Positions 6,396-11,831 of a DNA stretch of 11,831 nucleotides are shown here, piece by piece. This DNA comes from Candidatus Bathyarchaeota archaeon (GTDB taxonomy: Archaea; Thermoproteota; Bathyarchaeia; 40CM-2-53-6; RBG-13-38-9), in contig JAGLGJ010000019.1 in the NCBI GenBank assembly GCA_023144075.1, forward strand, positions 1 through 11,831, given 5' to 3'. Made by a program: the position numbers and the translations under genes. Within the stretch, counting starts at the first letter, position 1. The number at the start of each line of letters is the position of its first letter. The notes under the pieces are model-generated. The model searched no databases and had not been told where the DNA came from. It worked only from the letters and a program-made list of their open reading frames with translations.

Positions 6396-7307
6396 TTACA
6401 ATTTAGATAATCCTTCAGATAGCTCTTTTATTGTTTCAAGTGAGTATCCTTGAGGATAAGAGAAGGCTACATGTTCAACTCCAAGTCTTTTCAGCTCTTG
6501 AATATAATTAGGCAGTTCATCTTGAGATATGAATATCGAGAATTTTTTGATTATATTTTGTGGAATTAACTTTAGAATTGATTCGTCAAGTGATTTTGAC
6601 TTGTGCGCTATCCTGGCAGGTTCCAGACCTTCGTCAAGTAAAAATTCTTTAAGGACTGTTTTGGAAGTTCCTAACGCTACTGTTGCCGCTGTGTAGTGAA
6701 GCATCTTCTGAATCTTTGGATTGATTTTCTTATATACATATGATGGTGAAAATATTCCAATCGATCTTGGTATGTCAATAACTTCTTTCATTGTGTTTAA
6801 TGACCATTCTATCATTTCGATTGATGAGTAGTTTAGCAGAACACCATCGAACGCCGAGACTAGTTTTAAGAGTTTAGGTCCTTGAGCTCCAAGCCATATT
6901 CTGGATTCGATGCCACGCTTCTGGAATAATGTAGAAATCTCTTCTCTTGAATTCAATAGTGATTGTGAAATATTTTTGTGATTTTTGAGGTCTACGCCAA
7001 CTCTGTAGAGTTCATCTCTGTCGCCTGGTCCTATGCATAAGTCAAAGCGGGATCCGTAAGACTCGATGAGTGTGGTTAATGAGCTAGCGATTTGCTGTGA
7101 AGTGTGGAGAAAGGGGCTGATTAGGCCTAAACCAATCCTAATTTTACTAGTTACTTTTGCAATTGCTGCACAAACCGCTGGAGCGTATCTTTGACTTGGT
7201 AAATCTGAAACCCAAACATAATCTAGGCCAAGGCGGTCAAGTTCGATGCTTTTCTTGACAGCGTCAGATATCGAATCGTTAGAGTTAAGGCTTACAGCGA
7301 ATTTCAT
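6396..7307 (-). CDS. Luciferase-like (LLM) flavin/F420-dependent oxidoreductase, methylene-H4MPT reductase-like (second of pair)
   Basis: A 303-residue TIM-barrel protein of the bacterial luciferase-like family, which in archaea usually uses coenzyme F420. Family signposts are GLDYVWVSDLP (27-37), IRIGLGLISPFLHTSQQIASSLTTL (56-80), RFDLCIGPGD (87-96), a WLGAQGPKLLKL...FDGVLLN block (136-157) and the closing LGVEHVAFSYPQG. The ATG overlaps the upstream stop as ATGA (7304-7307), and GGAG at 7317-7320 lies inside the upstream gene, so translation is probably coupled. It is a divergent paralog of its upstream neighbour and somewhat shorter. Whether it reduces a folate/pterin, oxidises an alcohol or acts as a monooxygenase cannot be read from the sequence. 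F420 use is family-level inference. Confidence 0.85.
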   Translation of the reverse strand: MKFAVSLNSNDSISDAVKKSIELDRLGLDYVWVSDLPSQRYAPAVCAAIAKVTSKIRIGLGLISPFLHTSQQIASSLTTLIESYGSRFDLCIGPGDRDELYRVGVDLKNHKNISQSLLNSREEISTLFQKRGIESRIWLGAQGPKLLKLVSAFDGVLLNYSSIEMIEWSLNTMKEVIDIPRSIGIFSPSYVYKKINPKIQKMLHYTAATVALGTSKTVLKEFLLDEGLEPARIAHKSKSLDESILKLIPQNIIKKFSIFISQDELPNYIQELKRLGVEHVAFSYPQGYSLETIKELSEGLSKL

Positions 7308-8284
7308 GAACTCTTACTCCATGTCTGTGCGACTTGAGCCATTGATTTCCTTGCATCTTTTCCATAAGGTGGGCCAAAAACTACTTCTTGAATTCCGAGT
7401 GATGAATATGACTCGAATTTATCGCAGATTTCATCTGCGTCACCACTTATACACAGTAAGTCAATTATTCGGTCAGGAATCTTTTCAGCAACTTTTTCAA
7501 TTCCATGGGCCTTCATTTCAGATCGAATTAAGAAAATTTCACTTTTGTTGATTCCAGACATCTCAAGTATGTGATCAGGTGTATCTAAAGCAACTATGGC
7601 AACAGTCTTTTTTACAATCTCCAAATCCTCATTTTTACGAATTAATATTGTAGGTACCCATAAAACAAAATGAAATTTTTCAGAAGAAAGATTCAAAGAA
7701 TTTCGCTTTTCTTTGATCAGCTTAATTGACTTTTCAACAAACTGTCTGGGTCCACTGAGGATGACGCCATCTGCGATAGATGCTGCGAGTGTCATTAATT
7801 TTGGCCCTCGCACTCCAAAGAAAATTGGAATGTACTTAGAACTATATTTTGCAGTGTAGTTATGAATTCCAAACTCTTCATTACTTATCGAATTAACATT
7901 ATTCGCCCATATAGTTCTAAGAATCTCTACTGCTCTCTCCATTGAATGGACTGGCTTTTTTATGGGAATGCCTAAAGATGTAAGATCTTGAATTCCTCCA
8001 ATTCCTAAGCCCATCCTAAATCTATCCGGTGCTATTTCACTAAGAGTTGATGAGGCTCTAGCTATCGTTGTAATATTTCGAATAAGTGGACTGGTCACTC
8101 CAATTCCAATATTGACCTTCTTTGTATTTAGCAGTAGGAGAGCAGTTGATGTGAAAATTTCTTGAGGTCTTCCAATATCTTCTCCTATCCATAATCCATG
8201 GAGGCGCAAATTATCTGCATTTTCATAGATCCATTTCATTCTGTTGGTTGAGATACTAGTTGTTAAACCAATACTCAGATGCAT
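7304..8284 (-). CDS. Luciferase-like (LLM) flavin/F420-dependent oxidoreductase, methylene-H4MPT reductase-like (first of pair)
   Basis: A TIM-barrel LLM protein of 326 residues from ATG 8284. An in-frame TTG at 8293 would add three residues, but the ATG has a GGT at suitable distance and gives the typical MHLSIGL opening. Signposts are LHGLWIGEDIGRP, VNIGIGVTSPLIRNITTIARASSTLSE, DRFRMGLGIGG, the IFFGVRGPKLMTLA...DGVILSGP block and a C-terminal SLGIQEVVFGPPYG. These fit the Mer-like F420 subgroup. It starts 16 nt after the small upstream gene and ends in an ATGA overlap with the second LLM gene. The tight paralogous pair invites comparison with two-subunit luciferase-type enzymes, but heterodimer formation is only inferred. 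The substrate is unknown. Confidence 0.85.
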   Translation of the reverse strand: MHLSIGLTTSISTNRMKWIYENADNLRLHGLWIGEDIGRPQEIFTSTALLLLNTKKVNIGIGVTSPLIRNITTIARASSTLSEIAPDRFRMGLGIGGIQDLTSLGIPIKKPVHSMERAVEILRTIWANNVNSISNEEFGIHNYTAKYSSKYIPIFFGVRGPKLMTLAASIADGVILSGPRQFVEKSIKLIKEKRNSLNLSSEKFHFVLWVPTILIRKNEDLEIVKKTVAIVALDTPDHILEMSGINKSEIFLIRSEMKAHGIEKVAEKIPDRIIDLLCISGDADEICDKFESYSSLGIQEVVFGPPYGKDARKSMAQVAQTWSKSS

Positions 8285-8300
8285 AGATACCAACTATAAT

Positions 8301-8654
8301 TTAGTAGGCATAGGCTTCTAATGGATTGCGTATAAGATTCTTCAATTTTTCCCAAACTTTTTCGAAATTATGAAAATAGATCCATTCATCATTTCCGCCA
8401 ACTGTGTATGTATTTGTTGTGGAATCGTAAATCCTGTCGACAATATTCAGGCAATATCTATCATCAGATTTTGTGATAAAAATAAATCCACCGCCTTTGA
8501 ATCTCCGAATATCTCCACGTATCCTTATACCTTCATCTTGATCCATGGCTTGTATTAATAATGCCAGATCTTCAAAATTATTAACTCTCTTCTCAGAATA
8601 TGGTGGCAATTTCTTAACTTGGAGATATTCGTGTTTGTCTTCTTGATTCTTCAA
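8301..8654 (-). CDS. Conserved-looking small protein of unknown function, first gene of the LLM/SDR block
   Basis: I do not recognise this 117-residue protein. It is soluble, without signal peptide, membrane helix or cysteine motif (a single Cys). The middle reads as beta strands with a GIRIRGDIRRFKGGGFIFI hairpin (42-60) and aromatic-rich strands around YTVGGNDEWIYFHNF (83-97), followed by a basic helix, EKVWEKLKNLIRN (98-110). That suggests a compact alpha/beta domain that may bind a ligand or partner. The start is TTG 8654: a TAA lies in frame immediately upstream, and AAGGT precedes it as a ribosome binding site. It lies 16 nt ahead of the first LLM gene, so it is probably co-transcribed and may assist the LLM proteins. 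Coding status rests on an open frame, a ribosome binding site and operon position. Confidence 0.7.
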   Translation of the reverse strand: MKNQEDKHEYLQVKKLPPYSEKRVNNFEDLALLIQAMDQDEGIRIRGDIRRFKGGGFIFITKSDDRYCLNIVDRIYDSTTNTYTVGGNDEWIYFHNFEKVWEKLKNLIRNPLEAYAY

Positions 8655-8719
8655 TTAGCTACCTTCTATGGACATGCAAATTGATAATTCAATATTAGAG
8701 CCTAGTTTTTGTCTTTCAC

Positions 8720-8737
8720 GATTGTATATTCACAATC
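8720..8737. promoter_or_regulatory. Inverted repeat in the divergent TrmB/LLM promoter region, candidate operator
   Basis: GATTGT (8720-8725) and ACAATC (8732-8737) are perfect 6-bp inverted repeats around an AT-rich 6-bp centre. They lie in the 203-nt spacer between the divergent small-protein gene and the TrmB regulator gene. TrmB-family proteins bind such dyads, so autoregulation plus control of the LLM/SDR block is a reasonable inference. No second copy was found. Confidence 0.4.
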
Positions 8738-8857
8738 ACCTAAATGTCAATAATTATATTTAGATCCATGCTTTAAACAGGATTATCGTATTTAGCATTG
8801 TAAGAAAGAGTAATAATGATACTTTAGGATAGCATACTTAATTGGATGTGATGCTGG

Positions 8858-9658
8858 ATGTCTTCGATTATAACTTTTGTCCCTGCATTGATGAGATTCG
8901 GATTGACAGAATATGAAGCTAGGATCTATGCGACTCTTGCCAAGACAGGTTCGAAAACTGCTGGAGAGCTTAGCTTCCTCAGTGGTGTCCCTCGAACAAA
9001 ACTCTATGGCTCTGTTCGAGGTCTGGAACGTAAAGGCCTTGTAAAACTCCTTCATCAGAAACCAGAGACTTTTGCAGCCACCTCTCCCAACGACATACTT
9101 TTTCCTTTAGCTGAGAAACTCATAAAAGAAGCAGAAGAAAGCCTCGATAAAGTTCAAAGCCTATCATTAGCGTATGAATCTATGAAGCTGATAGTTGGCA
9201 GACGGACTTCTCTGAACACAGACCTGTCAATAATTGAAGGGCGACAAAAGATCACTGATAATATTATCAATTCAATATCAAGAGCCCAAGAATCTGTTGA
9301 TATTATTGCTACTGCAAATGGAATGGTACGCCTTTATAAATCCCAATCTAAAGCGATTGAGCGTGCAACAGAAAGAGGAGTAAAGGTGAGATTAATTACA
9401 CAAGTAACCTCACAAAATAATACTGTTGCCAAAGAAATTACGGAAATATTGCAATTTCGTTCTTCCCCAAAAGTGTATCTTCATCAGACTGTTTTCGATT
9501 CTAGTGACATAATATTCTGCGAAGCAGTTCCAGATGATATGGAGCTTGAAACAGGTAATGATGTTGCCATTTTATCTCAGAACCCTCAAATAATAGAGAG
9601 CTTCAAACGTCTTTACGATCTTGTTTGGGGAACTTTGCCAACAGCTTCTGAACCTTAA
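8858..9658 (+). CDS. TrmB-family transcriptional regulator (short form)
   Basis: A 266-residue DNA-binding regulator. Residues 11-70 form the TrmB winged helix-turn-helix: LMRFGLTEYEARIYATLAKTG, then the AGELS...GVPRTKLYGSVRGLERKGLVK recognition region. A coiled linker (85-107) follows. Residues 123-258 form the TrmB C-terminal regulatory domain with SIIEGRQKITDNIINSISRAQESVDIIA and a terminal FKRLYDLVWG. It is shorter than sugar-binding TrmB proteins of about 340 residues and seems to lack their extra C-terminal maltose-binding domain, so the effector is unknown. A TGA in frame at 8849 makes ATG 8858 the first possible start. A weak TATACT-like element around 8833-8842 would allow a leaderless or nearly leaderless transcript. 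It is divergent from the LLM/SDR block and upstream of the lactonase gene; either may be its target. Confidence 0.88.
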   Translation: MSSIITFVPALMRFGLTEYEARIYATLAKTGSKTAGELSFLSGVPRTKLYGSVRGLERKGLVKLLHQKPETFAATSPNDILFPLAEKLIKEAEESLDKVQSLSLAYESMKLIVGRRTSLNTDLSIIEGRQKITDNIINSISRAQESVDIIATANGMVRLYKSQSKAIERATERGVKVRLITQVTSQNNTVAKEITEILQFRSSPKVYLHQTVFDSSDIIFCEAVPDDMELETGNDVAILSQNPQIIESFKRLYDLVWGTLPTASEP

Positions 9659-9729
9659 AGATATACTAATTCATTTATCGAAGTCATTCTTATTTAATAA
9701 TGATTGAAAAATTGATACATAAAGCCCAG

Positions 9730-9735
9730 TTTTTT
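9730..9735 (+). terminator. T6 tract between the TrmB and UlaG-like genes
   Basis: A run of six T follows GCCCAG about 70 nt after the TrmB stop codon, with a TATA-like stretch for the next gene further on. It is a possible archaeal oligo-T terminator; the short tract makes it uncertain. Confidence 0.3.
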
Positions 9736-9770
9736 ATTCCAGTAAAAGATTTCATAGTTTGATTCTAGGA

Positions 9771-9785
9771 AAAAAATAAATTAAG
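9771..9785 (+). promoter_or_regulatory. TATA-like box for the UlaG-like gene
   Basis: An A-tract leading into AAATAAATTAAG lies about 40 nt before ATG 9818. A start some 26 nt downstream would place GAGG (9803-9806) at the very 5' end of the transcript, acting as ribosome binding site. Confidence 0.35.
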
Positions 9786-9817
9786 TGATTATGAATTATG
9801 TTGAGGATTGATGAATT

Positions 9818-10891
9818 ATGACAAAACGCTTTGGAGGATTGGATAAACTTGACTTACTCATCAAAGACAGACCTATTGACAGAATGACTTGGCTCCAAGA
9901 GGTATTTCCAATTTGGGGAACATTTCTTAATGAAGAAATTGAAGATACCCTTGTTGAGAAAGGTAATATTGCTTTATGGTGGCTTGGAGCATGTGGTTAT
10001 TGGTTTAAAACACCTGAGAATACTGACATTTTAATTGACAATTATTGTGGCCCATCGATTGCAACTAAATGGGATATTGGAGAATCCGAAAGTCCATATG
10101 GAGTAATGAGGCAGACTGGTGCAAAGAGTCAAGTCTGGCTCAGATTGAACCCACAAATCATAGATCCTTTCGCCATCAAGAAAGTCGATGCTCTGCTTTC
10201 AACACATCCTCATTTAGATCACTGTGATATATACACAATAAAACCGCTCATTAAGAACACAGATTGCAAATTCATTGGCCCACCAAAATCTTGTCAAAGA
10301 TATGAACAATTCGGAGTTCCTAAAGATCGTATTGTTGAAGTTAAAGCGGGAGATGAAATTATGATTAATGAGATCTGCTTGAAGACTCTGGAAGGAGCGG
10401 ACAATACGGCTGTTTTAGAAGCTGAAAGTATGAGTGAAACAGCCGTGAATTATCTGATAAAGACACCAGCAGGCAATTTCTACCATGCAGGGGATTCACA
10501 TTACTCGAATATGTTCTTCCGACATGGCAGAGAAAATGATATCGATGTAGCAATGGTGGCCTTTGGAGATAATCCATCAGGAATGACTGACAAAATGACT
10601 GCATACGACGCATATAGAGTCGCTAAAGCACTCGGTACAAAGCTACTGATCCCTATGCATTATGATAATTGGGCTCTGGTAAAGGGAGATCCGGAGGAGC
10701 TAGAATGGATAATCAGAAAAAAAGCACCTGGTATGAAAACTGTTATTCTCCAATGGGGATGTAAATTTCAATATCCCAAGGATCAAGATATCGGACGGGC
10801 AATCTATCCAAAACAGGAAGAAGAATTCATACCTGAGAGGTCATGGGAGTACGGAAATAAACCGAGGATCTTTTTGAGAGTCGAAGAATAA
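9818..10891 (+). CDS. ulaG: UlaG-family metallo-beta-lactamase-fold hydrolase (L-ascorbate-6-phosphate lactonase-like)
   Basis: A 357-residue cytoplasmic metal-dependent hydrolase that closely follows E. coli UlaG in motif order and length. The shared features are WLQEVFPIWGTFLNEEIE (25-42), GNIALWWLGACGYWFKT (49-65), IDPFAIKKVDALLSTHPHLDH with metal ligands H130, H132, D134 and H135, FIGPPKSC, VNYLIKTPAGNFYHAGDSHYSN (210-231, with H223 and D226), and IPMHYDNW with H281. E. coli UlaG opens the lactone of L-ascorbate-6-phosphate after PTS uptake. No PTS or other ula gene is nearby, so the archaeal substrate may be another phosphorylated lactone. The ATG at 9818 is preceded by GAGG. It is downstream of the TrmB regulator with its own likely promoter, and ends 17 nt from the convergent phosphoribosyltransferase gene. 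The symbol marks homology, not proven substrate. Confidence 0.88.
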   Translation: MTKRFGGLDKLDLLIKDRPIDRMTWLQEVFPIWGTFLNEEIEDTLVEKGNIALWWLGACGYWFKTPENTDILIDNYCGPSIATKWDIGESESPYGVMRQTGAKSQVWLRLNPQIIDPFAIKKVDALLSTHPHLDHCDIYTIKPLIKNTDCKFIGPPKSCQRYEQFGVPKDRIVEVKAGDEIMINEICLKTLEGADNTAVLEAESMSETAVNYLIKTPAGNFYHAGDSHYSNMFFRHGRENDIDVAMVAFGDNPSGMTDKMTAYDAYRVAKALGTKLLIPMHYDNWALVKGDPEELEWIIRKKAPGMKTVILQWGCKFQYPKDQDIGRAIYPKQEEEFIPERSWEYGNKPRIFLRVEE

Positions 10892-10908
10892 AGCCATACT
10901 GGGATCTC

Positions 10909-11616
10909 CTAGGATGAGGAAGGATTTTTATTGGGATTACTCCAAGCTTTCCGAAGGTAATCCTTGACCTCCTCATCATCAACATCATACCAAGCCTTGT
11001 ATGCATCAGCAACAGCAAACGCGAACCCGCTTCTAATATTCAGACAGTAAACCTCATCTGCTTCCTTAGATACAAGATGTATAGCTTGTTCATGCCCCGT
11101 AGGAACTGCAACAATTATCTTGTTAGGATGATATTTCCTTAGTGATTTTATTGCGACTAAAATAGTATATCCTGACGCAATTCCATCATCTACAAGTATA
11201 ACATCTTTTTTTGAAATCTTTTCAATTTCTCTATTACCACGAAATTTTATGATCCGTGATCGTATTTCATTTAACCTTAATTTTGCGATCTCCATGATCT
11301 CAACTTGGTTGAGACCAAGTTCTTTTACTAATGATTCGTTAAGGATTAAAATTCCATCAGGGGCTATCGCACCGAAACCAGCTTCAGGATTATCCGGTAT
11401 TGGAACTTTCCGAACAACGATTATATCTAGAGAGGTCTTAAATTCTCTAGATAAGCAATAACCAACAGGAACTCCCCCCGACGGTATAGCCAATACGATT
11501 GGATTATTAGGCCTTGTTAGGATTTTTTTCAGCATTTTTCCTGCTTCACATCTATCTTTAAAAAGATGTGTTTTTGACCTTAGGTAAGGATCAAATGTTA
11601 TGTTTTCTGAGAGCAA
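10909..11616 (-). CDS. Phosphoribosyltransferase-domain protein (COG1926 type)
   Basis: A 235-residue type I PRTase-fold protein. The PRPP-binding motif is VILVDDGIASGYT (139-151), with two consecutive acidic residues followed by the phosphate loop. The N-terminal part shows FKDRCEAGKMLKKIL (19-33), VLAIPSGGVPVGYCLS (41-56) and DIIVVRKVPIPDNPEAGFGAIAPDG (64-88), the usual blocks of this uncharacterised PRTase group. The C-terminal part has FAVADAYKAWYDVDDEEVKDYLRKA (200-224), also typical. The family may act in base salvage or on other PRPP-related substrates; no partner here tells which. The start is TTG 11616, with no clear ribosome binding site. It adds about 18 residues before the conserved HLFKDR, so the true start is uncertain. 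The gene is convergent with the UlaG-like gene and divergent from the 5S rRNA. Confidence 0.88.
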   Translation of the reverse strand: MLSENITFDPYLRSKTHLFKDRCEAGKMLKKILTRPNNPIVLAIPSGGVPVGYCLSREFKTSLDIIVVRKVPIPDNPEAGFGAIAPDGILILNESLVKELGLNQVEIMEIAKLRLNEIRSRIIKFRGNREIEKISKKDVILVDDGIASGYTILVAIKSLRKYHPNKIIVAVPTGHEQAIHLVSKEADEVYCLNIRSGFAFAVADAYKAWYDVDDEEVKDYLRKAWSNPNKNPSSS

Positions 11617-11642
11617 GATAATCCCGTCTGCAAATTAGCGAT

Positions 11643-11658
11643 ACATCCTTGGTGATGT
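11643..11658. promoter_or_regulatory. Inverted repeat upstream of the phosphoribosyltransferase gene
   Basis: ACATC and GATGT flank a CTTGGT centre, and GCG/CGC pair further out (11638-11662, with a bulge). It could be an operator or an RNA hairpin in the leader. It lies close to the expected transcript start. Confidence 0.3.
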
Positions 11659-11661
11659 GCG

Positions 11662-11683
11662 CTATTTTTAGAGCTATAAATTT
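11662..11683 (-). promoter_or_regulatory. TATA-like region for the phosphoribosyltransferase gene
   Basis: The minus strand shows two overlapping-range candidates, AAATTTATAG (11674-11683) and CTAAAAATAG (11662-11671). The second would give a leader of about 24 nt to TTG 11616 and place the inverted repeat between box and transcript start. I cannot choose between them. Confidence 0.3.
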
Positions 11684-11748
11684 GGTGTATCAATTAATAT
11701 TATGAGTGCCATAGCGGTTCCCCCATAATCTCGAAGACAAACAGAGTG

Positions 11749-11756
11749 TTTAAAAG
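11749..11756 (+). promoter_or_regulatory. TATA box of the 5S rRNA gene
   Basis: TTTAAAAG is centred about 26 nt before the inferred 5' end of the 5S rRNA, the normal archaeal spacing. This supports independent transcription of the 5S gene. Confidence 0.6.
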
Positions 11757-11777
11757 TTCGAAGTGAAATCTATCGAT

Positions 11778-11831
11778 GATGTTGGCGGCCATAGCTAGGA
11801 GCTAGGACCCGTACCCATTCCGAACACGGAA
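11778..11831 (+). rRNA. 5S ribosomal RNA, 5' part (runs off the window)
   Basis: GGCGGCCATAGC (11784-11795) is the conserved 5S opening, about five bases from the mature 5' end, and ACCCGTACCCATTCCGAACACGGAA (within 11807-11831) is the highly conserved helix III/loop C region. Roughly the first 54 bases are present. The 5' end is placed by comparison with 5S numbering and by the TATA box spacing. No 23S rRNA precedes it; the upstream neighbour is the divergent phosphoribosyltransferase gene. The short direct repeat GCTAGGA twice (11794-11807) lies in the helix II region. Confidence 0.9.

Noticed and set aside
8668..8763. A 31-codon plus-strand frame (ATG GAC ATG ...) in the divergent spacer
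   Set aside because: No ribosome binding site, no recognisable sequence features, and it covers the inverted repeat and likely promoters; length is as expected by chance.
8792..9055. Minus-strand frame over the start of the TrmB gene
   Set aside because: Overlaps the conserved winged-helix coding sequence and has no recognisable domain.
10365..10613. Minus-strand frame inside the UlaG-like gene
   Set aside because: Lies wholly inside a well-supported gene; composition is that of a reverse-frame shadow.
11617..11777. Possible tRNA next to the 5S rRNA
   Set aside because: No T-loop GGTTCGA-type sequence or cloverleaf pairing could be found; the hairpin-like repeat there is too short.

Overview
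The window looks like an AT-rich archaeal chromosome segment. It has TATA-type promoter boxes about 25 nt before inferred transcript starts, oligo-T terminators, a TrmB-family regulator, two F420-type luciferase-like oxidoreductases, and a free-standing 5S rRNA gene with its own TATA box. No 23S rRNA is adjacent to the 5S gene within the window. A TACK-group lineage (Thaumarchaeota/Bathyarchaeota-like) is a reasonable guess from this mix, but the sequence alone does not fix it.

Layout. Positions 3-1121 (+) hold an enolase-superfamily gene of the dipeptide-epimerase type whose N-terminus is cut by the window edge or broken by a frameshift. It converges on a minus-strand pair: a Kbl-type 2-amino-3-ketobutyrate CoA ligase (1178-2377) and, upstream of it, an unusual class V aminotransferase (2444-3646). 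The pair is separated by a T8 terminator and a promoter carrying a near-perfect palindrome, so the two genes are probably transcribed separately. A small HELYH-type putative zinc metallopeptidase (3873-4292, +) sits alone between AT-rich spacers. Next is a five-gene minus-strand block, read from 8654 down to 4374: a small protein of unknown family, two LLM/F420-type oxidoreductases overlapping by ATGA, and two paralogous extended SDRs resembling SDR-type L-threonine dehydrogenase. A TrmB regulator (8858-9658, +) is divergent from this block. After it come an UlaG-family metallo-beta-lactamase-fold lactonase (9818-10891, +), a convergent COG1926-type phosphoribosyltransferase (10909-11616, -) and the start of a 5S rRNA (about 11778 to the window end, +).

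How the genes may work together. TDH-like SDRs plus Kbl make a threonine -> 2-amino-3-ketobutyrate -> glycine + acetyl-CoA route plausible, and the class V aminotransferase could interconvert glycine and glyoxylate. This is inference. The aminotransferase has Gln where the family normally has its carboxylate-binding Arg, and it carries an inserted four-cysteine cluster. The SDRs are co-directional with a coupled LLM pair and an unknown small protein rather than with kbl. The small protein-LLM-LLM-SDR-SDR block with a divergent TrmB regulator is the best candidate for an undescribed pathway in this window.

No tRNA, CRISPR array, insertion sequence or attachment site was seen. No gene-free stretch exceeds 300 bases. 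The longest gaps (about 226 nt before 3873, 203 nt before 8858, 159 nt before 9818 and 161 nt before the 5S gene) hold only the regulatory candidates listed.
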